From: Pseudomonadota bacterium
Lineage (GTDB): Bacteria > Pseudomonadota > Alphaproteobacteria > Rhizobiales > Xanthobacteraceae
Assembly (NCBI GenBank): GCA_023423415.1
Contig: JAFAFP010000009.1
Coordinates: 1-56,140 of the forward strand
DNA: 56,140 nt
Reading direction: 5' to 3'
The notes below the pieces were generated by a model, which saw nothing but the letters and a program-made list of their open reading frames with translations, was not told the DNA's origin and ran no database searches. The position numbers and the translations under genes are program-made. This document shows, piece after piece, positions 1 to 9,528 of the stretch (position 1 is the stretch's first letter; each line of letters begins with the position of its first letter).

Positions 1-18
1 TATGAGTATAAGAGACAG
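1..18. other. Sequencing adapter remnant (Nextera mosaic end)
   Basis: Bases 6-18 read GTATAAGAGACAG, identical to the 3' part of the Tn5/Nextera mosaic end, and bases 2-18 match it with one mismatch. This is most simply untrimmed adapter at a contig end. The first six codons of the open frame that starts at base 2 would then be artificial. Confidence 0.85.
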
Positions 19-19
19 C

Positions 20-214
20 ACCAACACCTGCTGGAGCCTGATCGAAACCGACGACACCGTGAAAGTCGGCGGACGTTACGAGGCCAAGGACGGCAAGATC
101 GCAGCGGTGGACACTTTCATTTCCAAGACTGACGAAACACCGCAATTGCGTAAGCAGACCCAGGAAGAAAATATGGGCTGGTACAAAGGCATTAGCGCGG
201 ACATCTTTGGATAA
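20..214 (+). CDS. C-terminal fragment of an unidentified small protein (NTF2-like?)
   Basis: About 64 residues of an open frame with no native start; it is cut by the contig end and its upstream codons come from adapter. The pattern VGGRYEAKDGKI followed by a hydrophobic strand loosely resembles the last strands of NTF2-like/SnoaL-type proteins, but I cannot assign a family. Its TAA stop overlaps the ATG of the next gene (TAATG), so the two are probably translationally coupled. The function is unknown. Confidence 0.5.
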   Translation, partial: TNTCWSLIETDDTVKVGGRYEAKDGKIAAVDTFISKTDETPQLRKQTQEENMGWYKGISADIFG

Positions 215-1197
215 TGAAAGAAGTACTTCAACTCACTCGTGAATGGGCGATGCGGGCAACGCCGCATCGCCGCGCAGTCTTGGGCGGCCTCGGCGCAGCG
301 TTGGTATCCCCGGCGCTGCCAGGTCTCACGGCTGCGGACAGCGCGCATGCCGCGACCGCACCGGTGTCCCACAAGATCGGCAACATCGAAGTGCGGGTGA
401 TCAGCGACGGCGTGCTGAACGTGCCGCTCTCCTTCACATTGCCCGATACCCCACTCACCGAAGCAGCGGCGCTGTTCAAGGCGCACGGCATGCCGGAAGG
501 CGGCGAGCCGGTACAAACCAATGTGACGCTGGTGAAGACCGGCAACGAACTGGTGCTGATCGATGCCGGCTCCGGTCCGAATTTCCAGTCGACCGCCGGA
601 AAGCTGCAGGAGAATCTGGAAGCCGCCGGCATCGCTCCGGACAAGATTACCAAGGTGGTGCTGACACACGCGCACGCGGATCACCTCTGGGGCGTGATGG
701 ACGATTTCGACGACAGCGATCGCTTTCCCAATGCGAGCTATGTCATTTCGGCTGCGGAGTGGGATTTCTGGAGCGACCCGAAGACGGCGGAATCGGTGCC
801 CGATTGGCTCAAGGGCATGGCGCTGGGCACAGCGCGCATCCTCAAGAAGATCGAAACCAAGGTCGAACGCCGCAAGGCCGGAGACAGCGTCGCGCCCGGA
901 CTGAGCTATGTGGGGACGCCTGGACATACACCCGGGCACATGGCGGTCCTGGTCGAGAACAGCGGAAAATCACTGATTGTCGGCGGCGATGTGCTGGCCA
1001 ATAACGCGATTTCGTTTGCCCGGCCTGAGTGGCGGATCGGCAGCGATTTCGACCGGGATCGGGCTGTAACGACCCGCAAGGCCCTGCTCGACCGACTGGC
1101 AACGGACAAAACGCCGCTAGTCGGTTTTCATCTTGCATGGCCGGGCCTGGGTATGGTGGAACGCACCGGCATCGCCTATCGTTTAGTATCGCTCTAA
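214..1197 (+). CDS. Exported metallo-beta-lactamase-fold hydrolase
   Basis: 327 residues. The N-terminus has a twin-arginine-like stretch (RRAVLGGLGAAL, residues 19-30) and an Ala-rich cleavage region near residue 46, so export by Tat or Sec is likely. The zinc-binding motif THAHADH carries H152, H154, D156 and H157; H238 (TPGHTPGH), D259 and H306 complete the usual binuclear site. The family hydrolyses varied esters, lactones and thioesters, and the substrate cannot be read from sequence. A second in-frame ATG at 250 would give a more ordinary signal peptide and could be the real start. The gene overlaps the preceding fragment and lies 44 bp before a cytochrome c gene; a periplasmic oxidation role is possible but unproven. 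Confidence 0.85.
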   Translation: MKEVLQLTREWAMRATPHRRAVLGGLGAALVSPALPGLTAADSAHAATAPVSHKIGNIEVRVISDGVLNVPLSFTLPDTPLTEAAALFKAHGMPEGGEPVQTNVTLVKTGNELVLIDAGSGPNFQSTAGKLQENLEAAGIAPDKITKVVLTHAHADHLWGVMDDFDDSDRFPNASYVISAAEWDFWSDPKTAESVPDWLKGMALGTARILKKIETKVERRKAGDSVAPGLSYVGTPGHTPGHMAVLVENSGKSLIVGGDVLANNAISFARPEWRIGSDFDRDRAVTTRKALLDRLATDKTPLVGFHLAWPGLGMVERTGIAYRLVSL

Positions 1198-1241
1198 TAT
1201 CGATCCACCCGAATACGTACCCGCTCGTGCCGAGGACTCCC

Positions 1242-1631
1242 ATGAAATCAGTCGTTGCCGCCGCCGCGCTCTCTATTATTGCCTTCACTTCGCAAGCTCA
1301 GGCCCAGGATGCCGCTGCCGGAGAGAAAGTGTTCGTGCAATGCCGCGCCTGCCATCAGGTCGGCGAGACCGCGAAGAACGGCGTCGGTCCGGTGCTGAAC
1401 GGACTGTTCGGGCGCAAGTCCGGCACGATCGAGGGCTACAACTACAGCGACGCCAACAAGAATTCCGGCATCGTCTGGGATGAGAAAGTGTTCGCCGAGT
1501 ACATCCAGAATCCGCGCGCGAAGATCCCCGGCACCAAGATGATCTATGCCGGCCTGAAGGACGAGAAGCGAATCGGCGACCTCACCGCATTTCTCAAGCA
1601 GTTCGACAAGGACGGCAAGAAGGCGCAATAA
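1242..1631 (+). CDS. Periplasmic class I cytochrome c (c2/c550-like)
   Basis: 129 residues beginning with a clean signal peptide (MKSVVAAAALSIIAFTSQAQAQ). One haem-binding CRACH motif follows shortly after the cleavage site, with the family pattern GVGPVLNGLFGRKSG and the axial-methionine segment PGTKMIYAGL near the end. It resembles small soluble electron carriers of alphaproteobacteria such as cytochrome c2/c550/c556. I chose the ATG at 1242 because it opens the signal peptide; the longer upstream frame has no coding character. A GC-rich hairpin follows the stop. It probably carries electrons in the periplasm; the partner is unknown. Confidence 0.9.
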   Translation: MKSVVAAAALSIIAFTSQAQAQDAAAGEKVFVQCRACHQVGETAKNGVGPVLNGLFGRKSGTIEGYNYSDANKNSGIVWDEKVFAEYIQNPRAKIPGTKMIYAGLKDEKRIGDLTAFLKQFDKDGKKAQ

Positions 1632-1647
1632 GCGGTCGCAGCTCTAA

Positions 1648-1676
1648 GCGCGCGGTCGTTGGAAAAGACCGCGCGC
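1648..1676. terminator. Hairpin between convergent genes
   Basis: Perfect 10-bp inverted repeat (GCGCGCGGTC, 9-nt loop, GACCGCGCGC) between the cytochrome c gene and the convergent lipoprotein gene. There is no T-tract, so it is only a probable terminator or mRNA-end stabiliser. Confidence 0.5.
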
Positions 1677-1699
1677 AAATACCTGTAATGTCAGGGTAT

Positions 1700-2620
1700 C
1701 TAGTGCCGCTGCGGTGCGTAGCTCGTTAACGGCCCTGCGACCGGAGCTGTCTCCAGATACCGCGGCACAACCACACGCCGCCCCTGCTGGAGCGATGTAT
1801 TGGCGCCGACGTCGTTGAGTTGCGCCACCGCCCAGACCGGCACCGAATAGCGTTGCGCGATCGTACGCACCGTGTCACCCGGCTCAGCCTGAATCGCAAC
1901 GCCGGAATCCCACAATTCGATCTTCTCGCCGCGCGGCATCACGTAGCGGATCGGCACCGTCGGCCCTTCCAGCACCGGCGGCATGGTCGCGATCTGCACC
2001 ACCTTGGCGATCACCTGGTCTTGTAAACCGCGGATCTTGACCATGTTGACGTGCAGCACATCCCAGTAACTGCGTAAATCGACGGTCGAGAAGTGACCGC
2101 GGAATTCAGAGGACGCCTGTACATAGCCGCCGCCGAAGAAGTTGGTCGACTGATACATGTTGATGAAGCGGTCGACGTTGTTGGGGACAGTGCTGGCTTT
2201 GCGCGTCGGGTCGAAGGCGACGATCAGGCTCACCGGCACGCCTGCGCTCTTCAGTTTCCAGGCGAAGCGGATCGACGCATCACCGCCGGCCGAATGGCCC
2301 ATGGCCATGATCGGCTGCGGATTCTTCTTGTAGCGCGCGATCGCCTCTTCGGCCGGGCCGTACCAGTTCAGATGATTGTAGGTCTCGGACTCGATCACGC
2401 CTGTCGATCTGATCTTTTCCGAAAGGTGATCCATTTCGTCGGACGCGAAGCGCCCGCCCATGCCGCGGAACACATAGGCCTTGCCCATCGCCATCGTCGG
2501 CTTCGGAGCGGCCAGTTCGCCGGTCGGCGACAAAAATCCTTCAAACGCTGAGAGCGACCCGCAACCGGACAGACCTAGAGCGACCACGGCCATGGTCGCA
2601 AAGCGCGGCAAGTTGAACAT
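1700..2620 (-). CDS. Lipoprotein with alpha/beta-hydrolase-like region and LysM domain
   Basis: 306 residues. The N-terminus is a lipoprotein signal peptide with lipobox LSGC (Cys at residue 20), so it should be membrane-anchored. The middle contains GHSAGG (around residue 109), a nucleophile-elbow-like motif, with downstream FDPT, suggesting an alpha/beta-hydrolase fold. The C-terminus (about residues 235-285) is a LysM-like peptidoglycan-binding module (PGDTVRTIAQRYSVPVWAVAQLN). Anchoring near the cell wall is therefore likely; the substrate is unknown. It is convergent with the cytochrome gene and divergent from rimO. Confidence 0.8.
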   Translation of the reverse strand: MFNLPRFATMAVVALGLSGCGSLSAFEGFLSPTGELAAPKPTMAMGKAYVFRGMGGRFASDEMDHLSEKIRSTGVIESETYNHLNWYGPAEEAIARYKKNPQPIMAMGHSAGGDASIRFAWKLKSAGVPVSLIVAFDPTRKASTVPNNVDRFINMYQSTNFFGGGYVQASSEFRGHFSTVDLRSYWDVLHVNMVKIRGLQDQVIAKVVQIATMPPVLEGPTVPIRYVMPRGEKIELWDSGVAIQAEPGDTVRTIAQRYSVPVWAVAQLNDVGANTSLQQGRRVVVPRYLETAPVAGPLTSYAPQRH

Positions 2621-2928
2621 GCTCTGTCAGCCCCTGCTCATCTCACCGCGCTTGTCCGATCCAAGGCGGTGGATGCACGCCACTGGCGTTTGTGGGATGA
2701 AATGCGGATTTCCTTAAAATTTTCCGAATTTTGCGGATATTCGCTGTCAACCTATTGATTTATGACGCTTTTTTGACGGTTCGCGAGACGCTGAACTGTT
2801 GTTACCTCCGGCTTGGACCATGAAGAATCACGAGAATGTCAGCTCCAGCCGCTGCTGGCGTTAATTAGCGGTTGACCCGATAGGCCGCCTGCCCTAACGC
2901 CGCGCTTTCCGCCCCTCAGAGACCGTCG
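2621..2928. other. Intergenic region between divergent genes
   Basis: 308 bp between the lipoprotein gene (minus) and rimO (plus). It must hold both promoters and includes an AT-rich stretch around 2710-2770. I see no small gene, RNA or clear repeat in it. Confidence 0.5.
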
Positions 2929-4248
<1,320 letters not shown>

Positions 4249-4348
4249 GTCCCGATCGGCCTATGCGCGTCATTGTCAGGCTTGACGGCGGCAACCAGTG
4301 CTCTGCATCTCGCCGTCATCATGACCCAAGGAAATCTCTTTAAGCCGG

Positions 4349-4744
4349 CTATACCTCCTCAATGCGCTCGAGAAGGAAACGCCTCTCATCCGGTTCGAAC
4401 TCGACAATCCTCATCCTCAAGGTTGGATGCGGAAAACACTTTGCGATCGACCTAGGATCTGCCTTCGTATCCTTGGCAACCGCCATAACTGCACGAACAA
4501 TTCCATCGCAGTTGTCGAGAGCCCAGCGAAGATTTTCCATCAGCTCTGTGTGTCCCGGCCTCGTTTTGAGCGTAGTAATTCCCTGAGCCAGATACTTTCG
4601 GCCACCGTCGATAAAATGATCTTGCCATAGTGTGACCACGACCGTTTTGGTGTCTTCACAACGCGCCGACCAGCTCCACCTTGCGTTCTTCTGTTTAGCT
4701 CCGAAATACTCGAACGCCTCCGTCTTGTTCCAAACTCTGGTCAT
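4349..4744 (-). CDS. Orphan hypothetical protein in a lower-GC patch
   Basis: 131 residues, rich in Trp, Arg and Lys in the first half (WNKTEAFEYFGAKQKNARWSWSARC). There is no signal peptide, membrane segment or recognisable catalytic motif. A strong Shine-Dalgarno (AGGAGG) sits 5 bp before the ATG, which supports real expression. Base composition is visibly more AT-rich and codon use less GC3-biased than in rimO or the genes that follow, suggesting recent acquisition. No neighbouring gene looks functionally linked. I do not recognise the family. Confidence 0.6.
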   Translation of the reverse strand: MTRVWNKTEAFEYFGAKQKNARWSWSARCEDTKTVVVTLWQDHFIDGGRKYLAQGITTLKTRPGHTELMENLRWALDNCDGIVRAVMAVAKDTKADPRSIAKCFPHPTLRMRIVEFEPDERRFLLERIEEV

Positions 4745-5048
4745 ATTCCCTCCTGAAATTATTTTGGCGACCTAGAGAAAGTAAATTGCAGCGAACGAAC
4801 CAGGCTCCTGAAATTCGCGATAGTATGTATTGCAGTGAAGTTTTTATGCTCAAAGCAATGGCCTCCACAGTATGACGGTGGCGGTTCTGCTGAGCCAGCG
4901 TTTTCACGGTTAGGGTCGATTGTTCAATTGGCTGCTGAACACTTTGAAGGCCATTCTCCGGCCCTTCACGTCTACGCTAAGGGGATGACAGCAAACCTAA
5001 CAGATGGATGCGCAAGTCATAAGGCGTCAACGACGCCGTCTTCGACGG
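4745..5048. other. Low-GC intergenic stretch without supported gene
   Basis: 304 bp upstream of the orphan gene and downstream of the allantoate amidohydrolase stop. An open frame on the plus strand (4835-5110) runs into the amidohydrolase gene and has no ribosome-binding site or family likeness. The composition matches the orphan gene and may be part of the same insertion. No clean terminal repeats are visible. Confidence 0.4.
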
Positions 5049-6326
5049 CTATGCCTGCGTATGACCCTGTGTGGCTGCACACGCCTCGACAAAATCCGCC
5101 AATGCTATAACCGCCAGCCCCATATCGCTCTCGCCCGCAAACTCCGCCGGGTTGTGACTGATGCCGCCGCGGCAACGCACGAACATCATCACCGTCGGAC
5201 AGAGGCTCGCCATGACCTGGGCATCGTGCCCTGCGCCGGATGGCATCCGAATTGGCGTGTAACCAAGACCGGCGATCACATCCGCGAGTAGATCCTGCAT
5301 CGCAGGCGTGCATGCCGTCGTGTTCATTCCGTAAAGCGTCTCGAATGCGACGTCGATCTTACGACGCGCCCCGACCTCTCGCGCAATCGCCTGCACCTGT
5401 TGGATCGCGGCCTTGCGTTTCTCGTCGGTGGTCGAACGGAATTCGAGTGAGAAGTTAACCGATCCCGGAATGACGTTGCTTGCACCCGGCAGCGCTTCGA
5501 TCTGGCCGACCGTTGCGACCATGCTGTCGGCTTCGTTCGCAAGCGCGGCCTGCTCGGCGGCCAGCATGATTTCGGACGCACCAGCCAAGGCGTCGTGACG
5601 CATGCGCATCGGCACCGTGCCGGCATGCCCCGCCTCGCCCTTCACCGTGACGCGCATACGGCTCTGACCGATAATGCCCGTGACCACGCCGAGCGGCAGA
5701 TGCTCTGCTTCGAGCACCGGCCCCTGCTCGATATGCACCTCGATATACCCGACGACATCCGCACGGTCGTAGCTTGCGGCCGGTATATCTTCGACACGTT
5801 TTCCGTAAGCAACGATCGCATCGGCAAATGTGACGCCGTCGCTGTCGGCCAAAGCAAGAAACGATTTATCGAAGTTGCCGCTACACGCGAGCGACGACGA
5901 CAGCGTGGAACGAAAGCGAGATCCCTCTTCATCGCCGAAGGCCAGCACATCGATTCCGAACGGCAGTTCAACATCGCGCGCAGCAAGCTCCTTGACTGCA
6001 AGAATGCCGGAAACCACGCCGAGCGGACCATCGTAGCGGCCGGCATCGATCACCGTGTCGATATGCGAGCCGATCAGAAACCGCTGTTTCAATTCGGGAC
6101 GCCAATGGCCGCGCACGGTGCCAAGCGCATCCTCGGTGACCGTCATTCCCGCATCGCGCATCCACGACGCGACAAGATCAGCAGCGCGACGATGCTCCGG
6201 CGTCAGGAACAATCGCACGAGACGGTCGGGATCGGACGAGATCGCGCCGAGTTCCCTCAGCATTACTTCGGCGCGTTTGCCGAGGCGCGCGGTATCTTTG
6301 TCGATGTCGCGCATGCCTGCCATCAT
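5049..6326 (-). CDS. allC: Allantoate amidohydrolase-type M20 hydrolase
   Basis: 425 residues from the ATG at 6326, which overlaps the TGA of puuD (TGATG); a later ATG at 6314 is possible. It belongs to the M20 amidase/carbamoylase group: metal-site motifs GSHIDTV (H88), the D99 region (RYDGPLGV), FGDEEGSRF (E133/E134) and VHIEQGP, plus the dimerisation segment GEAGHAGTVPM. Family members split allantoate, ureidoglycolate or N-carbamoyl amino acids. Coupling to the urate oxidase gene favours allantoate, the purine-degradation step after allantoin. The other purine genes (allantoinase, HIU hydrolase, OHCU decarboxylase) are not in this window. Confidence 0.8.
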   Translation of the reverse strand: MMAGMRDIDKDTARLGKRAEVMLRELGAISSDPDRLVRLFLTPEHRRAADLVASWMRDAGMTVTEDALGTVRGHWRPELKQRFLIGSHIDTVIDAGRYDGPLGVVSGILAVKELAARDVELPFGIDVLAFGDEEGSRFRSTLSSSLACSGNFDKSFLALADSDGVTFADAIVAYGKRVEDIPAASYDRADVVGYIEVHIEQGPVLEAEHLPLGVVTGIIGQSRMRVTVKGEAGHAGTVPMRMRHDALAGASEIMLAAEQAALANEADSMVATVGQIEALPGASNVIPGSVNFSLEFRSTTDEKRKAAIQQVQAIAREVGARRKIDVAFETLYGMNTTACTPAMQDLLADVIAGLGYTPIRMPSGAGHDAQVMASLCPTVMMFVRCRGGISHNPAEFAGESDMGLAVIALADFVEACAATQGHTQA

Positions 6327-7501
6327 CAATGGGCGCGCAGCCAGCGGCCCAATTGCTCGCGCTCGTCGTCAGTCATGTGTGTCTGGTTACCGAGCGGCAT
6401 GGCCTTGTTACGGACGGTCTGGATCATGATGAGTTGGGAGTAACGCCGAAGGTCCGCCAAGGTTTCCAGCGTCACATTCTTTGGCGGCTCCTTGAAGCTC
6501 TCATGCGTCGGCCGCTTGGCATGACACATGGTGCAGTGCTTGGTGCTGAGTGCCAGCACTTCGGAGTCCGAGATCACCGGGCCAGTCTCGGCCGCCTCGC
6601 GCGGCGCGGTCACGAAGATCGCGCAGATCAGGGCGAAGGCGGCCACCGGCGCAGCCCAACCGTATTTCTCCCAAGGCTCGCCGACGTCGATGCGATTGAG
6701 AATATGCCGGAACAGTCCGCCGACGATCAGGATCAGCGCGACCACCATCCAGGCATGCGGATGCGCCGACAGGAACGGATAATGCGGCGACACCATCATC
6801 AGCAGCACGGGCAGCGTCAGGTAGTTGTTGTGCACCGAGCGCTGCTTGGCGACCTTGCCGTACTTCGCCTCCGGCTCCTCGCCACGCAACAGTTGCCCGA
6901 CCATGATGCGCTGGCCGGGAATGATCGTCACAAACACATTGAAAGCCATGATGGTGCCGATGAAAGCGCCGACATGGATAAAGGAGCCGCGACCCGAAAA
7001 TACATGGGTGTAAAACACGGCGGCGAGCAGGATCAGGACAAACACCGAAGCCGCGAGCGGCACCGTGCGGTCGCCGAAGAACCGGCACAACCCGTCATAG
7101 ATGAACCAGCCGATCAGCAGTGATGCGATCGAGATGGCAATCGCCTGCCAGGGCTGCAACGGCATGACGGCCGGATCGATCAGATAGGCGCTGGCATGGA
7201 AATAATACTGAACGATGAGGAGACCGAAGCCTGTGACCCAGGTGAGGTAGGCCTCCCACTTGAACCAATGCAGATGCGGCGGAAGATGGCGCGGCGCCAC
7301 CGTGAACTTCTCGACGTGATAGAAGCCGCCGCCATGCACCTGCCAGGCGGTGCCGAACACACCCGGAGATTTCCGCTCCTGTTGGTTCAGTGAATAATCG
7401 AGCGCCATGAAATAGAAGGATGTGCCGATCCAGCCGATGCCCACGATCATGTGGGCCCAGCGCAGGAGTAGATTGCCCCATTCTCCGATGAAAACGTCCA
7501 T
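6326..7501 (-). CDS. puuD: Membrane-bound urate oxidase PuuD with cytochrome c domain
   Basis: 391 residues from the ATG at 7501 (MDVFIGEWGNLLLRWAHMIVGIGWIGTSFYF); the open frame extends upstream but only through a repeat-like spacer. There are about eight hydrophobic helices in residues 8-300 with many conserved His/Trp. The C-terminal domain carries a haem-c site CTMCH (C323, C326, H327) and a downstream AMPLGNQTHM methionine segment. This architecture defines PuuD, shown in Agrobacterium to oxidise urate and pass electrons to a cytochrome instead of making hydrogen peroxide. The overlapping downstream amidohydrolase gene supports purine catabolism. Confidence 0.9.
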   Translation of the reverse strand: MDVFIGEWGNLLLRWAHMIVGIGWIGTSFYFMALDYSLNQQERKSPGVFGTAWQVHGGGFYHVEKFTVAPRHLPPHLHWFKWEAYLTWVTGFGLLIVQYYFHASAYLIDPAVMPLQPWQAIAISIASLLIGWFIYDGLCRFFGDRTVPLAASVFVLILLAAVFYTHVFSGRGSFIHVGAFIGTIMAFNVFVTIIPGQRIMVGQLLRGEEPEAKYGKVAKQRSVHNNYLTLPVLLMMVSPHYPFLSAHPHAWMVVALILIVGGLFRHILNRIDVGEPWEKYGWAAPVAAFALICAIFVTAPREAAETGPVISDSEVLALSTKHCTMCHAKRPTHESFKEPPKNVTLETLADLRRYSQLIMIQTVRNKAMPLGNQTHMTDDEREQLGRWLRAH

Positions 7502-7527
7502 ACGTCGCCTGAGACTTTCTCCGCTCA

Positions 7528-7610
7528 TTCCCACAAAAGCGGGAAGCCAGCGCCCTCTATCCTGGGTCCCCGCCGGAGCCCGTGCTCGGACCGGCAATGC
7601 CGGACCCGAG
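7528..7610. repeat. Intergenic palindromic repeat-like element
   Basis: The spacer between the quinone reductase and puuD genes holds a short dyad (TTCCC..GGGAA, 7528-7545) and a nested one (CTCGG/CCGAG at 7585-7610 around CCGGC-AAT-GCCGG at 7591-7603). The wording resembles dispersed intergenic repeats common in proteobacteria; only one copy is seen here. Confidence 0.4.
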
Positions 7611-7660
7611 TGCGGGACAAGCGGACAGTTTGAATACTAGCAAGCCATATGCCGTAAAGC

Positions 7661-8644
7661 TTACGGAACCAGGATGGACGAGCCGGTTGTCCCACGGCTT
7701 TCAAGATCGCGGTGCGCCTGTTGCGCATCCTTGAGCTTGTATTTCTGGTTGACCGGGATTTTCACCGCACCGCTGGCCACGACATTGAACAGGTCATTGG
7801 CGGTCGCCAGCAGGTCTTCGCGTTTGGCGACATAGTGGTTCAGCGTCGGACGTGTGGCGAACAGCGAACCCTTGGTTTGCAGGATGTTGATGTTGAAGGC
7901 ATCGATCTGACCCGACGCCGAACCGAAGCTCGCAAACATGCCGAGCGGACGAATGCAATCCAGCGATGCCGGGAAGGTCGTCTTGCCGATGCCGTCATAG
8001 ACCACATCGCACAGCTTGCCACCGGTGATCTCCTTCACACGCGTCGGGAAATCCTCATCGCGATAATAGATGATGTGGTGGCAGCCATTGGCCTTGGCGA
8101 TCTCGCCCTTGTCCTTGGAACCGACCGTGCCGATCACGGTGGCGCCGAGATGGTTCGCCCACTGACACAGGATCTGGCCGACGCCCCCGGCCGCAGCATG
8201 CATCAGCACCGTTGAGCCCTTGGTGACCTTGTAGGTGCGGTTGACGAGATACTGCGCGGTCATGCCCTTCAGCATCATGCCCGCTGCCTGTTCATAGGAG
8301 ATGCTGTCGGGGATCTTCACGGCGCGATCGGCCGGCAGCAGGCGCTCCTCGGCGTAACCACCCAAGGCAGTGACGTAGGCAACGCGATCTCCAACCTTGA
8401 TGTCGGTGACGCCTGGTCCGACCGCGGTCACCTCACCCGCACCTTCATTGCCGGCCACGAACGGCAGGCCGACCGGCGATGGATACATTCCTTCACGGAA
8501 ATAGGTGTCGATGTAGTTCACCCCGCAGGCATGCTGCTTGATCCGGATCTGTCCCTGCCCCGGCGCTGCGATTTCGATATCCTCGAATGTCAGCACCTCA
8601 GGCCCGCCAAGTTTATGAACCCGGACCGCAGCAACCATCATCAT
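7661..8644 (-). CDS. NADPH:quinone oxidoreductase (zeta-crystallin type)
   Basis: 327 residues from the ATG cluster at 8644-8638, preceded by GGGAGA. It is a medium-chain dehydrogenase/reductase without structural zinc cysteines: GROES-like N-terminus (VNYIDTYFREGMYP, AGNEGAGEV) and a Rossmann motif AAAGGVGQILCQWA around residues 150-165. The C-terminus has the usual family ending (GTTGSSILVP). The family reduces quinones with NADPH by one electron and binds AU-rich RNA in some species; the true substrate is uncertain. It lies in a same-strand run with SDR and TerC genes but is separated from both neighbours by more than 140 bp. Confidence 0.9.
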   Translation of the reverse strand: MMMVAAVRVHKLGGPEVLTFEDIEIAAPGQGQIRIKQHACGVNYIDTYFREGMYPSPVGLPFVAGNEGAGEVTAVGPGVTDIKVGDRVAYVTALGGYAEERLLPADRAVKIPDSISYEQAAGMMLKGMTAQYLVNRTYKVTKGSTVLMHAAAGGVGQILCQWANHLGATVIGTVGSKDKGEIAKANGCHHIIYYRDEDFPTRVKEITGGKLCDVVYDGIGKTTFPASLDCIRPLGMFASFGSASGQIDAFNINILQTKGSLFATRPTLNHYVAKREDLLATANDLFNVVASGAVKIPVNQKYKLKDAQQAHRDLESRGTTGSSILVP

Positions 8645-8738
8645 TCTCCCTAAACGCGCGTGCGCTCCCGGCACGCTCAACAAAAGCCGGCCGGGATCAT
8701 AGAGTCCCAAAAAGCGGACGCAAGCCGGGGCTTTAGTT

Positions 8739-8786
8739 TGCGCGCGAGCGACGCAAAACCGGTACCCACTTTTGCTGCTTGCGCGC
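8739..8786. repeat. Dispersed palindromic repeat, copy 1 (ACCGGTTTTGCG core)
   Basis: Inverted element with GCGCGC-rich ends around the core AAAACCGGTACCCACTTTTG. Read on the minus strand it gives AGTGGGTACCGGTTTTGCGT, matching AGTGGGGACCGGTTTGCGT in the element at 49413-49469. It sits between the quinone reductase and SDR genes. Confidence 0.65.
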
Positions 8787-8788
8787 TA

Positions 8789-9526
8789 CTAACGCGCCCC
8801 CGACACCGTCAAAATCGTGCCGCTTGTGTAGCTGGCCTTGTCCGAGATCAGGAACAGGACGGCCTCGGCCACCTCTTCCGGGGTGCCGACCCGCCCGGTT
8901 GGCAGCGTATGGGCAATGCGCTCCAGCCGGCCTGGCTCATGGATCTCGGTGTCAATCGGCCCCGGCGCCACAGTATTGACGCGGATGCCCTCGCCCGCCA
9001 ATTCACGCGACAGGCCGATGGTCAGGGAGTCGACCGCGCCCTTGGTCGCGGCGTACCAGACATATTCGCCGGCTGCGCCGAGCCGCGACTGCACCGATGA
9101 CAGGAACACAATCGAGCCTCCCAGCCCGCCGAGCTTGGTTGACATCCGCGCAATCGCGGCGCGGGCGCAGAAGAACGCGCCCATCACGTTGACCTCGACA
9201 TTCTCCCGAAGCGTTTGCGTGGAGACGGAAACGAAGCGCGAATTCTTGCCAGTGACGCCGCTGTTATAGACGAGATGCCGCAACGGTCCGAATGCATCGA
9301 CCGCCTTGAATACGCGCTCGACATCTGCCTCGTTCGCCATGTCGCCCTGGATGGCGATGGCGCGGCTTCCGCTGCTCTCGACATCCTTCACAACTTTCGC
9401 CGCAGCATCCGCATTGTTCTTGTAGTTGATGGCGACATCATAGCCGCGCCGCGCGGCAAGCCTGGCGGTCGCGGCGCCGATGCCTCGGCCGCCGCCGGTG
9501 ATGAGAACGATTGGTCTGTCGGTCAT
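8789..9526 (-). CDS. SDR family oxidoreductase
   Basis: 245 residues, classical short-chain dehydrogenase. The cofactor motif is TGGGRGIG (residues 10-17). Other motifs are YNSGVTG in place of NNAG, catalytic Ser in FLSSVQS, YAATK, and PGPIDTE after the active site. The overall form resembles 3-oxoacyl-ACP reductase/glucose dehydrogenase-like members; the substrate cannot be assigned. Its ATG is 2 bp from the TerC stop (TAG-CA-ATG), so the two are one transcription unit. Confidence 0.88.
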   Translation of the reverse strand: MTDRPIVLITGGGRGIGAATARLAARRGYDVAINYKNNADAAAKVVKDVESSGSRAIAIQGDMANEADVERVFKAVDAFGPLRHLVYNSGVTGKNSRFVSVSTQTLRENVEVNVMGAFFCARAAIARMSTKLGGLGGSIVFLSSVQSRLGAAGEYVWYAATKGAVDSLTIGLSRELAGEGIRVNTVAPGPIDTEIHEPGRLERIAHTLPTGRVGTPEEVAEAVLFLISDKASYTSGTILTVSGAR

Positions 9527-9528
9527 TG

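Noticed and set aside
4835..5110. 91-residue plus-strand frame after the orphan gene
   Set aside because: No ribosome-binding site or family pattern, and its 3' third overlaps the allC coding end in antisense.
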